Shown one piece after another: positions 1 to 6,021 of a DNA stretch of 6,021 nucleotides. Numbering within the stretch: position 1 is the stretch's first letter; the number at the start of each line of letters is the position of its first letter. Position numbers and translations under genes: made by a program. Origin of the DNA: an uncultured Desulfovibrio sp. (lineage in GTDB: Bacteria; Desulfobacterota; Desulfovibrionia; Desulfovibrionales; Desulfovibrionaceae); assembly GCA_945871415.1 (NCBI GenBank), contig CAMBWG010000148.1:1-6021 (forward strand), given 5' to 3'. A model generated the notes under the pieces. It was not told where the DNA came from and made no database searches. It saw only the letters and a program-made list of their open reading frames with translations.

Positions 1-73
1 TCACGCACGCGCCGGGCAATAAGCTGCGTGACCTGCGAGCCGTAGTCGATAATATTGACCTTGCTGTGCGCAT
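1..73 (-). CDS. guaA: GMP synthase (glutamine-hydrolysing), N-terminal fragment; start codon not in frame
   Basis: This is the 5' end of the gene for GMP synthase, which aminates XMP to GMP using glutamine as nitrogen donor. On the minus strand, positions 59 down to 3 read VNIIDYGSQVTQLIARRVR, the characteristic start of the class I glutamine amidotransferase domain of GuaA; the rest lies beyond the left edge. It follows guaB on the same strand, the usual guaBA order. A Shine-Dalgarno AAGGA (81-85) sits 7 bases before an ATG (71-73), but that ATG is not in the GuaA frame. The GuaA frame is open back to a TAA at 87-89 and contains no ATG, GTG or TTG. One missing base (or two extra) just after the ATG would explain this; ATG C-N-G CAC AGC AAG GTC would give a normal M-x-H-S-K-V start. 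The family call is solid. Whether the gene is broken, misread or uses a rare start is open. Confidence 0.85.
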   Translation of the reverse strand, partial: MRTARSILSTTARRSRSLLPGACV

Positions 74-96
74 TGATTGTTCCTTTTTATGTGGCT

Positions 97-113
97 GCCC
101 TGCGCGACAGGGC
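97..113 (-). other. Hairpin 3 in the guaB-guaA gap
   Basis: Perfect inverted repeat with a 6-bp stem (97-102 with 108-113) and a 5-base loop. In the minus-strand transcript it is the last of three stem-loops and lies just upstream of the guaA ribosome binding site at 81-85. No U-run follows, so it does not look like a simple terminator. It could shape access to the guaA start, but that is inference. Confidence 0.55.
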
Positions 114-124
114 GGAATGCGCAA

Positions 125-149
125 GCCCCGGGCAGGGTATGCCCGGGGC
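125..149 (-). other. Hairpin 2 in the guaB-guaA gap
   Basis: Perfect inverted repeat: 9-bp all-GC stem (125-133 with 141-149) around a 7-base loop. It is the middle of three consecutive stem-loops between guaB and guaA. No U-run follows in either direction. It may stabilise the upstream guaB message, cause a pause, or tune guaA expression. Confidence 0.6.
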
Positions 150-159
150 AAGGACGACG

Positions 160-179
160 GCGGCCGCCGAAGCGGCCGC
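160..179 (-). other. Hairpin 1 after guaB stop, UUCG tetraloop
   Basis: Two copies of GCGGCCGC (160-167 and 172-179) flank four bases that read UUCG in the minus-strand transcript. This gives an 8-bp all-GC stem capped by a UUCG tetraloop, a very stable RNA fold. It starts 8 bases after the guaB stop codon. There is no U-run behind it, so a role as an mRNA-end stabiliser or partial terminator between guaB and guaA is more likely than full intrinsic termination. Confidence 0.6.
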
Positions 180-187
180 GCTGCAAA

Positions 188-1684
<1,497 letters not shown>

Positions 1685-1694
1685 TTAATATACC

Positions 1695-1723
1695 ATTGTA
1701 AAAAATCGGTTAAAATCTGTCAA
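1695..1723 (-). promoter_or_regulatory. Sigma-70-type promoter of guaB
   Basis: On the minus strand TTGACA (1718-1723) is followed after exactly 17 bases by TACAAT (1695-1700): a perfect -35 box and a 5-of-6 match at -10. Transcription would start near 1687-1688, giving a leader of about 42 bases before the guaB ATG. The surrounding sequence is AT-rich, in contrast to the GC-rich genes. Confidence 0.85.
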
Positions 1724-1765
1724 CGACGGAGCCGCTCGCCGCCGGGCGCTGGCAGCGGCAAGATC

Positions 1766-1794
1766 TTGACTAAAGGCGTGAAACTATCTATAAA
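1766..1794 (+). promoter_or_regulatory. Sigma-70-type promoter of ffh
   Basis: TTGACT (1766-1771) and TATAAA (1789-1794) are separated by 17 bases, each one mismatch from consensus. Predicted start is near 1801, with a leader of about 60 bases before the ffh ATG. It points away from the guaB promoter; the two -35 boxes are 42 bases apart. Confidence 0.8.
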
Positions 1795-1862
1795 GGCCCG
1801 TTCAGGCGTGCCGCTCCCGTCAGGGAACTTCAAGCGCGGCGCGGCAACGCAGTGGGGCTGTC

Positions 1863-3374
1863 ATGTTCGAAAATCTTTCCGACCGACTTTCTTCCGCCTT
1901 CCGCAATCTGCGCGGGCAGGGCCAGCTGACCGAGGAAAACATTCAGGCCGGCTTGCGCGAGGTGCGTCTCGCGCTGCTGGAAGCCGACGTCAATTTCAAG
2001 GTCGTCAAGGATTTTGTGGAGAATGTGCGCGGCAAATGCCTCGGGCAGGAAGTTGTCAGGGGCGTCAGTCCCGCGCAGCAGGTCGTCAAGATTGTGCACG
2101 ACGAGCTGGTCGCGCTGCTGGGCGGCGAAACCGCGGAACTGAATCTGCAGGGGCAGGAACCCGCCGTCATCATGCTGGTGGGTCTTCAGGGCTCGGGCAA
2201 GACCACGTCGGCCGGGAAAATCGCCAATCTTCTGCGTAAGCGCAAGATGCGGCCCTATCTGGTGCCCGCCGACGTCTACCGGCCCGCGGCCATCGATCAG
2301 CTTACCGTGCTGGCGAAGCAGCTCGACATGCCCTGCTATCCATCCACCACGGCCATGTCGCCGGTGGACATTGCCCGGGCGGCCCTTGAGGAGGCCCGCG
2401 CCCAGCAGGCGACCGTGCTCATTCTCGACACCGCCGGTCGTCTGCATGTGGACGAACCGCTCATGCAGGAGCTGGAAGCCCTCAAGGCAGCGGTACAGCC
2501 GCAGGAAATTCTCTTCGTTGCCGACGCCATGACCGGTCAGGCCGCCGTGGAGGTCGCCGAAGCCTTCAATGCCCGGCTGGGGCTGACCGGCGTTGTGCTC
2601 ACAAAGATGGACGGCGACGCGCGCGGCGGCGCAGCTCTCTCCATCCGCGCCGTTACGGGCGCGCCCGTCAAGTTTGTGGGCATGGGCGAAAAGCTGTCGG
2701 AAATGGAACTTTTCCATCCCGACCGTATCGCCGGACGCATTCTCGGCATGGGCGACGTGCTGACGCTGGTTGAAAAGGCGCAGGCCACCATTAATGCCGA
2801 AGAGGCCGAGGAGCTGGCGCAGAAGATGCGCAAGGCCAGCTTCGACCTGGAAGATTTTCGTACCCAGATGCGCCGCATCAAGAAGCTGGGCTCGCTGGAC
2901 AGCATTCTTAAAATGATTCCCGGACTGGGCGGTATCCGAGAGAAGCTGGCCGAAGCCAGCGGCGCCATGCCCGAAAAGGAAATGGCGCGTACCGAGGCCA
3001 TCATCAATTCCATGACTCTGGCCGAACGCCGCCATCCCGAGATTCTCAACGGCAGCCGTCGCGCCCGTATTGCCCGCGGCGCGGGCGTCACCGTGGCGCA
3101 GGTCAATCAGCTCGTGCGTCAGTTCGAGCAGATGCGCCAGATGATGAAGGGAATGATGGGCGGCAAGATGAAGGGCCTGCCTCAGATGCCCAGACTGCCG
3201 CGCGGCATGAAGATGCCCGGAGGCATGGGCGGTATGCCCGGCATGCCCGGTATGCCGCCGCTGGGAATGAATGGTCTGCCGCAGGGCATGCCCGGTCTGC
3301 CCGAAGCGGCGGACAACGCCCCCGCCAAAAAGCGCAAAAAACGGGAACGGCCCGCCAAGCGCAAGAAAAAATAG
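1863..3374 (+). CDS. ffh: Signal recognition particle protein Ffh (SRP54)
   Basis: GTPase subunit of the signal recognition particle: binds 4.5S RNA and the signal sequences of nascent membrane and exported proteins, and docks with FtsY at the membrane. The 503 residues show an N domain helical bundle (about 1-90), then the G domain with P-loop GLQGSGKTT (107-115), DTAGR (189-193), [10 protein letters not shown] (247-256) and the [14 protein letters not shown] closing motif (285-298). The methionine-rich M domain (about 300-433) has the flexible MIPGLGG loop (351-357) and the RNA-binding [13 protein letters not shown] (396-408). The tail (434-503) is a Met-Gly-Pro repeat ending in a lysine/arginine-rich stretch, making the protein longer than the roughly 450 residues of E. 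coli Ffh. The ATG at 1863 gives the conserved [10 protein letters not shown] start; GGGG five bases upstream is only a weak ribosome binding site. It has its own promoter at 1766-1794 and precedes rpsP. Confidence 0.98.
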   Translation: MFENLSDRLSSAFRNLRGQGQLTEENIQAGLREVRLALLEADVNFKVVKDFVENVRGKCLGQEVVRGVSPAQQVVKIVHDELVALLGGETAELNLQGQEPAVIMLVGLQGSGKTTSAGKIANLLRKRKMRPYLVPADVYRPAAIDQLTVLAKQLDMPCYPSTTAMSPVDIARAALEEARAQQATVLILDTAGRLHVDEPLMQELEALKAAVQPQEILFVADAMTGQAAVEVAEAFNARLGLTGVVLTKMDGDARGGAALSIRAVTGAPVKFVGMGEKLSEMELFHPDRIAGRILGMGDVLTLVEKAQATINAEEAEELAQKMRKASFDLEDFRTQMRRIKKLGSLDSILKMIPGLGGIREKLAEASGAMPEKEMARTEAIINSMTLAERRHPEILNGSRRARIARGAGVTVAQVNQLVRQFEQMRQMMKGMMGGKMKGLPQMPRLPRGMKMPGGMGGMPGMPGMPPLGMNGLPQGMPGLPEAADNAPAKKRKKRERPAKRKKK

Positions 3375-3402
3375 CGTCGTCCCAAAGGTTCCCCTCCCGG
3401 CA

Positions 3403-3431
3403 TTGACCGTGAGGGCGCTTGCCTTTATCCT
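3403..3431 (+). promoter_or_regulatory. Possible rpsP promoter in the ffh-rpsP gap
   Basis: TTGACC (3403-3408) is followed after 17 bases by TATCCT (3426-3431). The -35 box is 5 of 6 to consensus, the -10 box 4 of 6; TATACG a few bases on is an alternative -10 with poor spacing. It lies in the 91-base gap after ffh and would let rpsP be made at ribosomal-protein levels independently of ffh. No clear terminator separates ffh from it. Confidence 0.5.
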
Positions 3432-3465
3432 ATACGACATACACCGAACAAAAGGGAGTATCCTC

Positions 3466-3705
3466 ATGGCCGTTAAGCTGAAATTGACCCGCATGGGCAG
3501 CAAGAAGCATCCTTTCTACCGCGTGGTGGCCGCCAACGACGAAACCCGTCGTGACGGTCGTCCTCTGGCCTATCTAGGCTACTACAACCCCATGGTTGAT
3601 CCCGCGGAAGTGAAGCTGGATGCCGACAAGGTGAAGGAATGGCTGGCGCGCGGCGCTCAGCCCACCGATACCGTGCGTGCCCTGCTCAAGGCGCACATGG
3701 GCTAA
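3466..3705 (+). CDS. rpsP: 30S ribosomal protein S16
   Basis: Small-subunit ribosomal protein that binds 16S rRNA early and promotes 30S assembly. The 79-residue product begins [20 protein letters not shown] and contains the family signature of Arg-Met-Gly followed by FYRVV, then DGR and the LGYYNP turn (about residues 37-42), as in bacterial S16. Length is typical. The ATG is set by a strong Shine-Dalgarno AAAGGGAG (3451-3458) seven bases upstream, and by the conserved MAVKLKL start; an open frame extends further upstream to 3271 but has no family similarity. It sits between ffh and khpA, as in many bacteria, and is followed by an intrinsic terminator at 3726-3747. Confidence 0.98.
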   Translation: MAVKLKLTRMGSKKHPFYRVVAANDETRRDGRPLAYLGYYNPMVDPAEVKLDADKVKEWLARGAQPTDTVRALLKAHMG

Positions 3706-3725
3706 TTCCGTTTCCCTGGCGGAAC

Positions 3726-3747
3726 GGACACAGCTCTGTCCTTTTTT
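3726..3747 (+). terminator. Intrinsic terminator after rpsP
   Basis: GGACA (3726-3730) pairs with TGTCC (3737-3741) across a 6-base loop and is followed directly by six T (3742-3747). The stem is short, so termination may be partial. A competing stem, 3708-3714 with 3721-3727, overlaps its 5' arm by two bases. Confidence 0.65.
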
Positions 3748-3782
3748 CCCGCAGTGCGGCCCGTGTCGTACTGCGGGAAAAA
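3743..3782. other. Long stem-loop downstream of the rpsP terminator
   Basis: Positions 3743-3755 pair perfectly with 3770-3782 (13 bp: five T-A pairs then CCCGCAGT with ACTGCGGG). The stem can extend inward by five more pairs including two G-U, leaving the 4-base loop 3761-3764. Because the arms start with T and end with A, the element is symmetric on both strands; the T-run at its 5' side doubles as the U-run of the preceding terminator. As RNA it would protect the 3' end of the rpsP message; this role is inferred. Confidence 0.6.
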
Positions 3783-3811
3783 GTATCTTTTCCTTATCCA
3801 TGTCATGACAG

Positions 3812-3852
3812 GAGCAGACGCCGCGCGAACTTCGGCGACTGCTCTTTTTTTT
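3812..3852 (+). terminator. Strong intrinsic terminator/attenuator just upstream of khpA
   Basis: GAGCAG (3812-3817) pairs with CTGCTC (3839-3844), then an A-A mismatch, then CGCCG (3819-3823) with CGGCG (3833-3837), loop 3824-3832. Eight T follow directly (3845-3852). This is the best terminator in the window, yet it lies only 29 bases before the khpA start with no convincing promoter after it, so khpA-rimM expression would depend on readthrough or attenuation. Confidence 0.8.
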
Positions 3853-3881
3853 GCGCCCCGGGCGCTCTTGCTGGAGGCAAT

Positions 3882-4112
3882 GTGAAAGAGCTTATTGAAT
3901 ATGTGGCAAAATCACTTGTGGATCATCCCGAGCAGGTGACGGTCCGCGAGCTTCCGTCCGACGACGGCCGGATTCTGCAACTGGAAGTCGCTAAAGACGA
4001 TATAGGCAAGATCATCGGCAAGCAGGGCCGTACCGCCCGCGCTCTTCGTATTCTGCTCAGCGCCGCTTCCGCCAGAGCGCAGCAGCGCACGCTGCTCGAA
4101 ATTCAGGAATAG
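3882..4112 (+). CDS. khpA: KH-domain RNA-binding protein KhpA (YlqC family)
   Basis: Small single-KH-domain RNA-binding protein; in Gram-positive bacteria KhpA pairs with KhpB/Jag and affects cell division and small-RNA biology, while in this lineage its targets are not known to me. The 76-residue product starts MKELIEYVAKSLVDHPEQV, the family's typical N-terminus, and has the KH core IGKIIGKQGRTARALR with the GxxG loop GKQG at residues 46-49. Length is normal. Start is GTG at 3882 with GGAGG (3873-3877) four bases upstream; the overlapping ATG at 3880 is in another frame and meets a stop at once. It lies two bases before rimM, so the two are surely co-transcribed. A strong terminator directly upstream suggests its supply is limited relative to rpsP. 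Confidence 0.95.
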   Translation: MKELIEYVAKSLVDHPEQVTVRELPSDDGRILQLEVAKDDIGKIIGKQGRTARALRILLSAASARAQQRTLLEIQE

Positions 4113-4114
4113 CC

Positions 4115-4639
4115 GTGGCCTCTTCACATATTCTTGTGGGTGTCATCGCCCGCCCCCACGGTATCCGCGGCGAACTCTGTCTGGACTGGCATGCGGAATC
4201 TCCCGAGCTGCTGGACGGCCCCCTCTGGCTGCGACTCGGTACCCGTCCTCTCCGGTCCGTCCGGGCCGCGCACTGGCGTATGCACAAGGGACGCCCGCTG
4301 CTGCAGCTTGAGGGAGTGGCCGATCGCAATGCCGCCGAAGCCCTGCGCGGCGCGGAGCTGCTCGTTGCCCGCGAGGATCTGCCGACGCCCGACGATGACG
4401 AGTTCTATGTGGAAGACATGCTGGGCTGCGTCATCCTGCTTGAGGACGGCCGGCGTCTCGGTATTCTCGATCATGTTGAATTTCCCGCAGGGCAGCCGCT
4501 CTGGTCCATCCATACCGATGATGACAGAGAAATCCTCTTCCCCGCGCAGCCGCAGTTCATTGCCGCTTTCGATCCCGACGCCCCCAGCATCACCATCGCG
4601 CCCCCCGACGGGCTGCTTGATATTTATCTGAAAGATTAG
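4115..4639 (+). CDS. rimM: Ribosome maturation factor RimM (16S rRNA processing)
   Basis: Assembly factor that binds S19 and helps maturation of the 30S head; loss slows 16S rRNA processing in E. coli. The 174 residues have the RimM N-terminal barrel with GVIARPHGIRGE (9-20) and a C-terminal PRC-barrel beginning near DEFYVEDMLGC (95-105), continuing through the ILFPA segment (140-144) to the closing PPDGLLDIYL (163-172). Length is typical. Start is GTG at 4115, two bases after the khpA stop, with AGGA (4105-4108) inside khpA as ribosome binding site, suggesting translational coupling; the conserved start region leaves no better choice. In many bacteria trmD and rplS come next, but here rimM is followed by a non-coding, repeat-like region and then mutM. 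Confidence 0.96.
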   Translation: MASSHILVGVIARPHGIRGELCLDWHAESPELLDGPLWLRLGTRPLRSVRAAHWRMHKGRPLLQLEGVADRNAAEALRGAELLVAREDLPTPDDDEFYVEDMLGCVILLEDGRRLGILDHVEFPAGQPLWSIHTDDDREILFPAQPQFIAAFDPDAPSITIAPPDGLLDIYLKD

Positions 4640-4661
4640 TTTGCGCTCTCCGTAGTGTGTT

Positions 4662-4702
4662 TTGGGGGGAAGGACCCCCCCAGACCCCCATCCTTCCCCC
4701 AA
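4662..4702. repeat. GC-rich inverted repeat after rimM, terminator-like
   Basis: TTGGGGGGAAGGA (4662-4674) pairs with TCCTTCCCCCAA (4691-4702), 12 bp with one bulged G; the loop is itself C-rich. It begins 23 bases after the rimM stop and could end the ffh-rpsP-khpA-rimM transcript, though no clear U-run follows. Its CCTTCCCC edge next to an A-run and a CGCG resembles the sequence after mutM (5930-5945), suggesting a shared intergenic repeat family. Confidence 0.6.
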
Positions 4703-4835
4703 CGCGCTTTGATCTGGAGAATGAAATTCTTCGGAGATGCAGTCGCTTTCCCTGTGACAGCCGTCTCCCGGTGTCGTGGAAGGCAAAACGGGCGATCTCC
4801 CAGACAGGGCGTATCAAACACAGGCTTTACAGATT

Positions 4836-4865
4836 GTTTCAAATAGAGCGTCTCCAGTTTGAAAC
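4836..4865. repeat. GTTTCAAA inverted repeat
   Basis: GTTTCAAA (4836-4843) and TTTGAAAC (4858-4865) are perfect inverted copies around a 14-base spacer that can add a GAG/CTC pairing. The motif recurs as GTTTCAAC at 4923-4930 and 5956-5963. Flanking sequence also recurs: CGCTGTGCCGCC (4865-4876) is the exact reverse complement of 5976-5987. This supports a dispersed intergenic repeat and not a gene. Confidence 0.5.
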
Positions 4866-5010
4866 GCTGTGCCGCCGCCTCGCCTTTCTCCTTTTTCAAA
4901 GGTGAATTGCCCTAAATAGGGAGTTTCAACCAAACACGCTGATGAATACTTAGAAACGCGCGCTGGGCAGGCTGTTGCCGCCTTGCCCGAGTGTCAGAGG
5001 AAAAAGTAGT

Positions 5011-5856
5011 ATGCCAGAATTGCCGGAAGTGGAAACCGTAGCGCGGACATTGCGGCCGCAGGTGCAGGGGCGCTGCGTGGACGGCGTGGCCCTGTTTCGT
5101 CGTTCGAGCGTGCATCCTCTGAGTCTGCCGCTGGAAACGCTCACCGGACGCACCGTGGTTGATGTGGGACGGCGCGGCAAGGTGCTGCTCCTGCATCTGG
5201 AAGGGCCGCTGGCGGACAATCTGCCGGATGTGCTGGCCATCCATCTGCGTATGACGGGGCGGCTGATGGTGCATCCGTCGGACACGCCGACGGGCACGCA
5301 TACCCGCTGTCGTTTTGCCCTGTCGCTGGGCGGTCAGGATGCCGGGCATCTTTTTTTTGACGATGTGCGCGCCTTTGGCGTGCTGTTTGCCGGGACGGAC
5401 GAGCTGCTGCGGCACTGGGATTTCTGGCGCACCCTCGGGCCGGAACCGCTGGAGCTGGATGCCGCGGGTATGGCCGCCTGCCTGAAAGGCCGTCGCACGG
5501 CCATTAAGGCCGCGCTGCTCAATCAGAAGGTCATCGCGGGCATCGGCAATATCTATGCGGATGAAGCCCTGTTCCGGGCAGGCATCGATCCGCGCAGTCC
5601 GGCGGACGTTGTGGCGCGGGAGGCCGCTGCGCCCCTGCTGGAGGCCCTGCAGGGCGTGCTGCGCCTTTCCATTGAGCAATGCGGCAGTTCCATCCGCGAT
5701 TACCGGGATGCCAACGGCAACGTGGGGGCCTTTCAGAACAGCTTCGCCGTCTACGGCAGGGCCGGGCAGCCCTGCACCCGCTGCGGCGCAACGCTGGAGC
5801 GCCTGCGCGTGGCCGGACGCGCTACGGTGGTCTGCCCGCACTGTCAGAAAAAATAG
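5011..5856 (+). CDS. mutM: Formamidopyrimidine-DNA glycosylase (Fpg/MutM)
   Basis: Base-excision repair enzyme that removes 8-oxoguanine and ring-opened purines and nicks the strand by beta,delta-elimination. The 281 residues have every key part: MPELPEVET start, where Pro2 becomes the catalytic N-terminal amine and Glu3 helps; Lys57 in RRGKVLLL; the intercalating Met81 in HLRMTGRL and Arg120/Phe122 in DDVRAFG; the helix-two-turn-helix with GIGNIYADEALF (Asn180); and a C-terminal zinc finger with Cys255, Cys258, Cys275 and Cys278 and the DNA-contacting Arg270. A frame-extending TTG at 4975 exists, but the ATG at 5011 is required because catalysis needs proline next to the initiator; AGAGGA (4996-5001) lies nine bases before it. 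It stands alone between two non-coding regions and is probably monocistronic. It appears intact. Confidence 0.98.
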   Translation: MPELPEVETVARTLRPQVQGRCVDGVALFRRSSVHPLSLPLETLTGRTVVDVGRRGKVLLLHLEGPLADNLPDVLAIHLRMTGRLMVHPSDTPTGTHTRCRFALSLGGQDAGHLFFDDVRAFGVLFAGTDELLRHWDFWRTLGPEPLELDAAGMAACLKGRRTAIKAALLNQKVIAGIGNIYADEALFRAGIDPRSPADVVAREAAAPLLEALQGVLRLSIEQCGSSIRDYRDANGNVGAFQNSFAVYGRAGQPCTRCGATLERLRVAGRATVVCPHCQKK

Positions 5857-5859
5857 CAG

Positions 5860-5919
5860 CCGAGGGGGGAGGGAACCCCTTTTCACTGACGCGAAAAAAG
5901 GGGTTCCCTCCCCCCTCGG
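5860..5919. repeat. Perfect 24-bp inverted repeat after mutM
   Basis: Positions 5860-5883 and 5896-5919 are exact reverse complements (24 bp, no mismatch) around a 12-base loop. The arm has a GAGGGGGGAGGG block followed by AACCCCTTTT. It starts four bases after the mutM stop. No U-run follows on the plus strand, while on the minus strand a T6 lies about six bases beyond the arm, so it could stop transcripts entering from the right as well as stabilise or end mutM mRNA. Confidence 0.75.
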
Positions 5920-6021
5920 GCTCCCCCCGCCTTCCCCAAAACGCGTTTTCAGAGCGTTTCAACTTTGGAAAAGGTGGCGGCACAGCGCCGCCCGGCCCAA
6001 AGTGAGCGGAAAAAACGCGCT
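5920..6021. other. Non-coding right edge with palindromes
   Basis: No supported gene. It contains C-runs (5923-5928, 5934-5937), the 12-base palindrome AAAACGCGTTTT (5938-5949), a GTTTCAAC motif (5956-5963) and a perfect 6-bp hairpin GGCGGC-ACAGC-GCCGCC (5976-5992). AAAACGCG recurs at 6012-6019. It shares words with the region after rimM. Confidence 0.55.

Larger units (their letters stand above)
4640..5010. other. 371-base non-coding region between rimM and mutM
   Basis: No open frame here resembles a protein family. The short frames run through GC-rich hairpin sequence and give low-complexity products, so none is called. It holds a terminator-like GC hairpin (4662-4702), an inverted repeat of GTTTCAAA (4836-4865), a small CCCTA-AA-TAGGG palindrome (4910-4921), an imperfect stem 4965-4988, and the mutM ribosome binding site AGAGGA (4996-5001). 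No convincing promoter for mutM was found; AATACT (4945-4950) is a possible -10 without a good -35. Confidence 0.7.

Noticed and set aside
1..186. 61-codon minus-strand frame across the guaB-guaA gap
   Set aside because: It reads through the three hairpins and the guaA start in the wrong frame, and gives an Arg/Gly-rich product. The GuaA motif is in a different frame.
3392..3415. CCCTC...GAGGG stem after ffh as a terminator
   Set aside because: Only 5 bp with a 14-base loop and no U-run; it also overlaps the likely rpsP -35 box.
1830..3503. 557-codon open frame on the minus strand opposite ffh
   Set aside because: It is antisense to ffh, runs into the rpsP start, and its product is His/Gly/Leu-rich with no recognisable domain; it is a composition effect.
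4124..4786. 220-codon minus-strand frame opposite rimM
   Set aside because: Antisense to rimM and extending into the GC hairpin; no domain features.
4636..4905. Short frames on both strands in the rimM-mutM gap (63-87 codons)
   Set aside because: They translate repeat and hairpin sequence, lack ribosome binding sites and show no family similarity.
4975..5010. Upstream TTG start adding 12 residues to MutM
   Set aside because: Fpg needs proline as residue 2 for catalysis, so the ATG at 5011 must be the start; a Shine-Dalgarno fits that ATG.

Overview
The window is a GC-rich bacterial chromosome segment holding housekeeping genes. The protein sequences and the order ffh-rpsP-khpA-rimM, with a divergent guaB-guaA pair, fit a Desulfovibrionaceae-type organism (Desulfovibrio, Bilophila, Mailhella or a relative). 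That placement is inferred from remembered gene order and protein style; no search was run.

Layout. Positions 1-1723 are read on the minus strand: a strong sigma-70-type promoter (1695-1723), guaB (IMP dehydrogenase, 188-1645), a leader-like gap with three perfect hairpins, and the first codons of guaA (GMP synthase), which runs off the left edge. The guaA reading frame has no in-frame start codon in this sequence. Positions 1766-4639 are read on the plus strand: a second strong promoter (1766-1794), ffh (SRP54), a probable internal promoter, rpsP (ribosomal protein S16), a 176-base gap packed with terminator-like hairpins, then khpA (KH-domain RNA chaperone) and rimM (16S rRNA processing factor), which are nearly contiguous. 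Positions 4640-5010 are non-coding and hold GC-rich inverted repeats. mutM/fpg (formamidopyrimidine-DNA glycosylase, 5011-5856, plus) follows, then a perfect 24-bp inverted repeat and more non-coding sequence to the right edge.

Together guaB and guaA make GMP from IMP. ffh, rpsP, khpA and rimM serve protein export, the small ribosomal subunit, RNA binding and 30S maturation. mutM repairs oxidised guanine and appears to be a separate transcription unit. trmD and rplS, which often follow rimM, are not here.

No defence system, mobile element, CRISPR array or new multi-gene system is visible. The points worth a second look are the broken guaA start, the three hairpins between guaB and guaA, the terminator stack before khpA, the GC-rich intergenic repeats with G-quadruplex potential, and the loss of the usual gene order after rimM.
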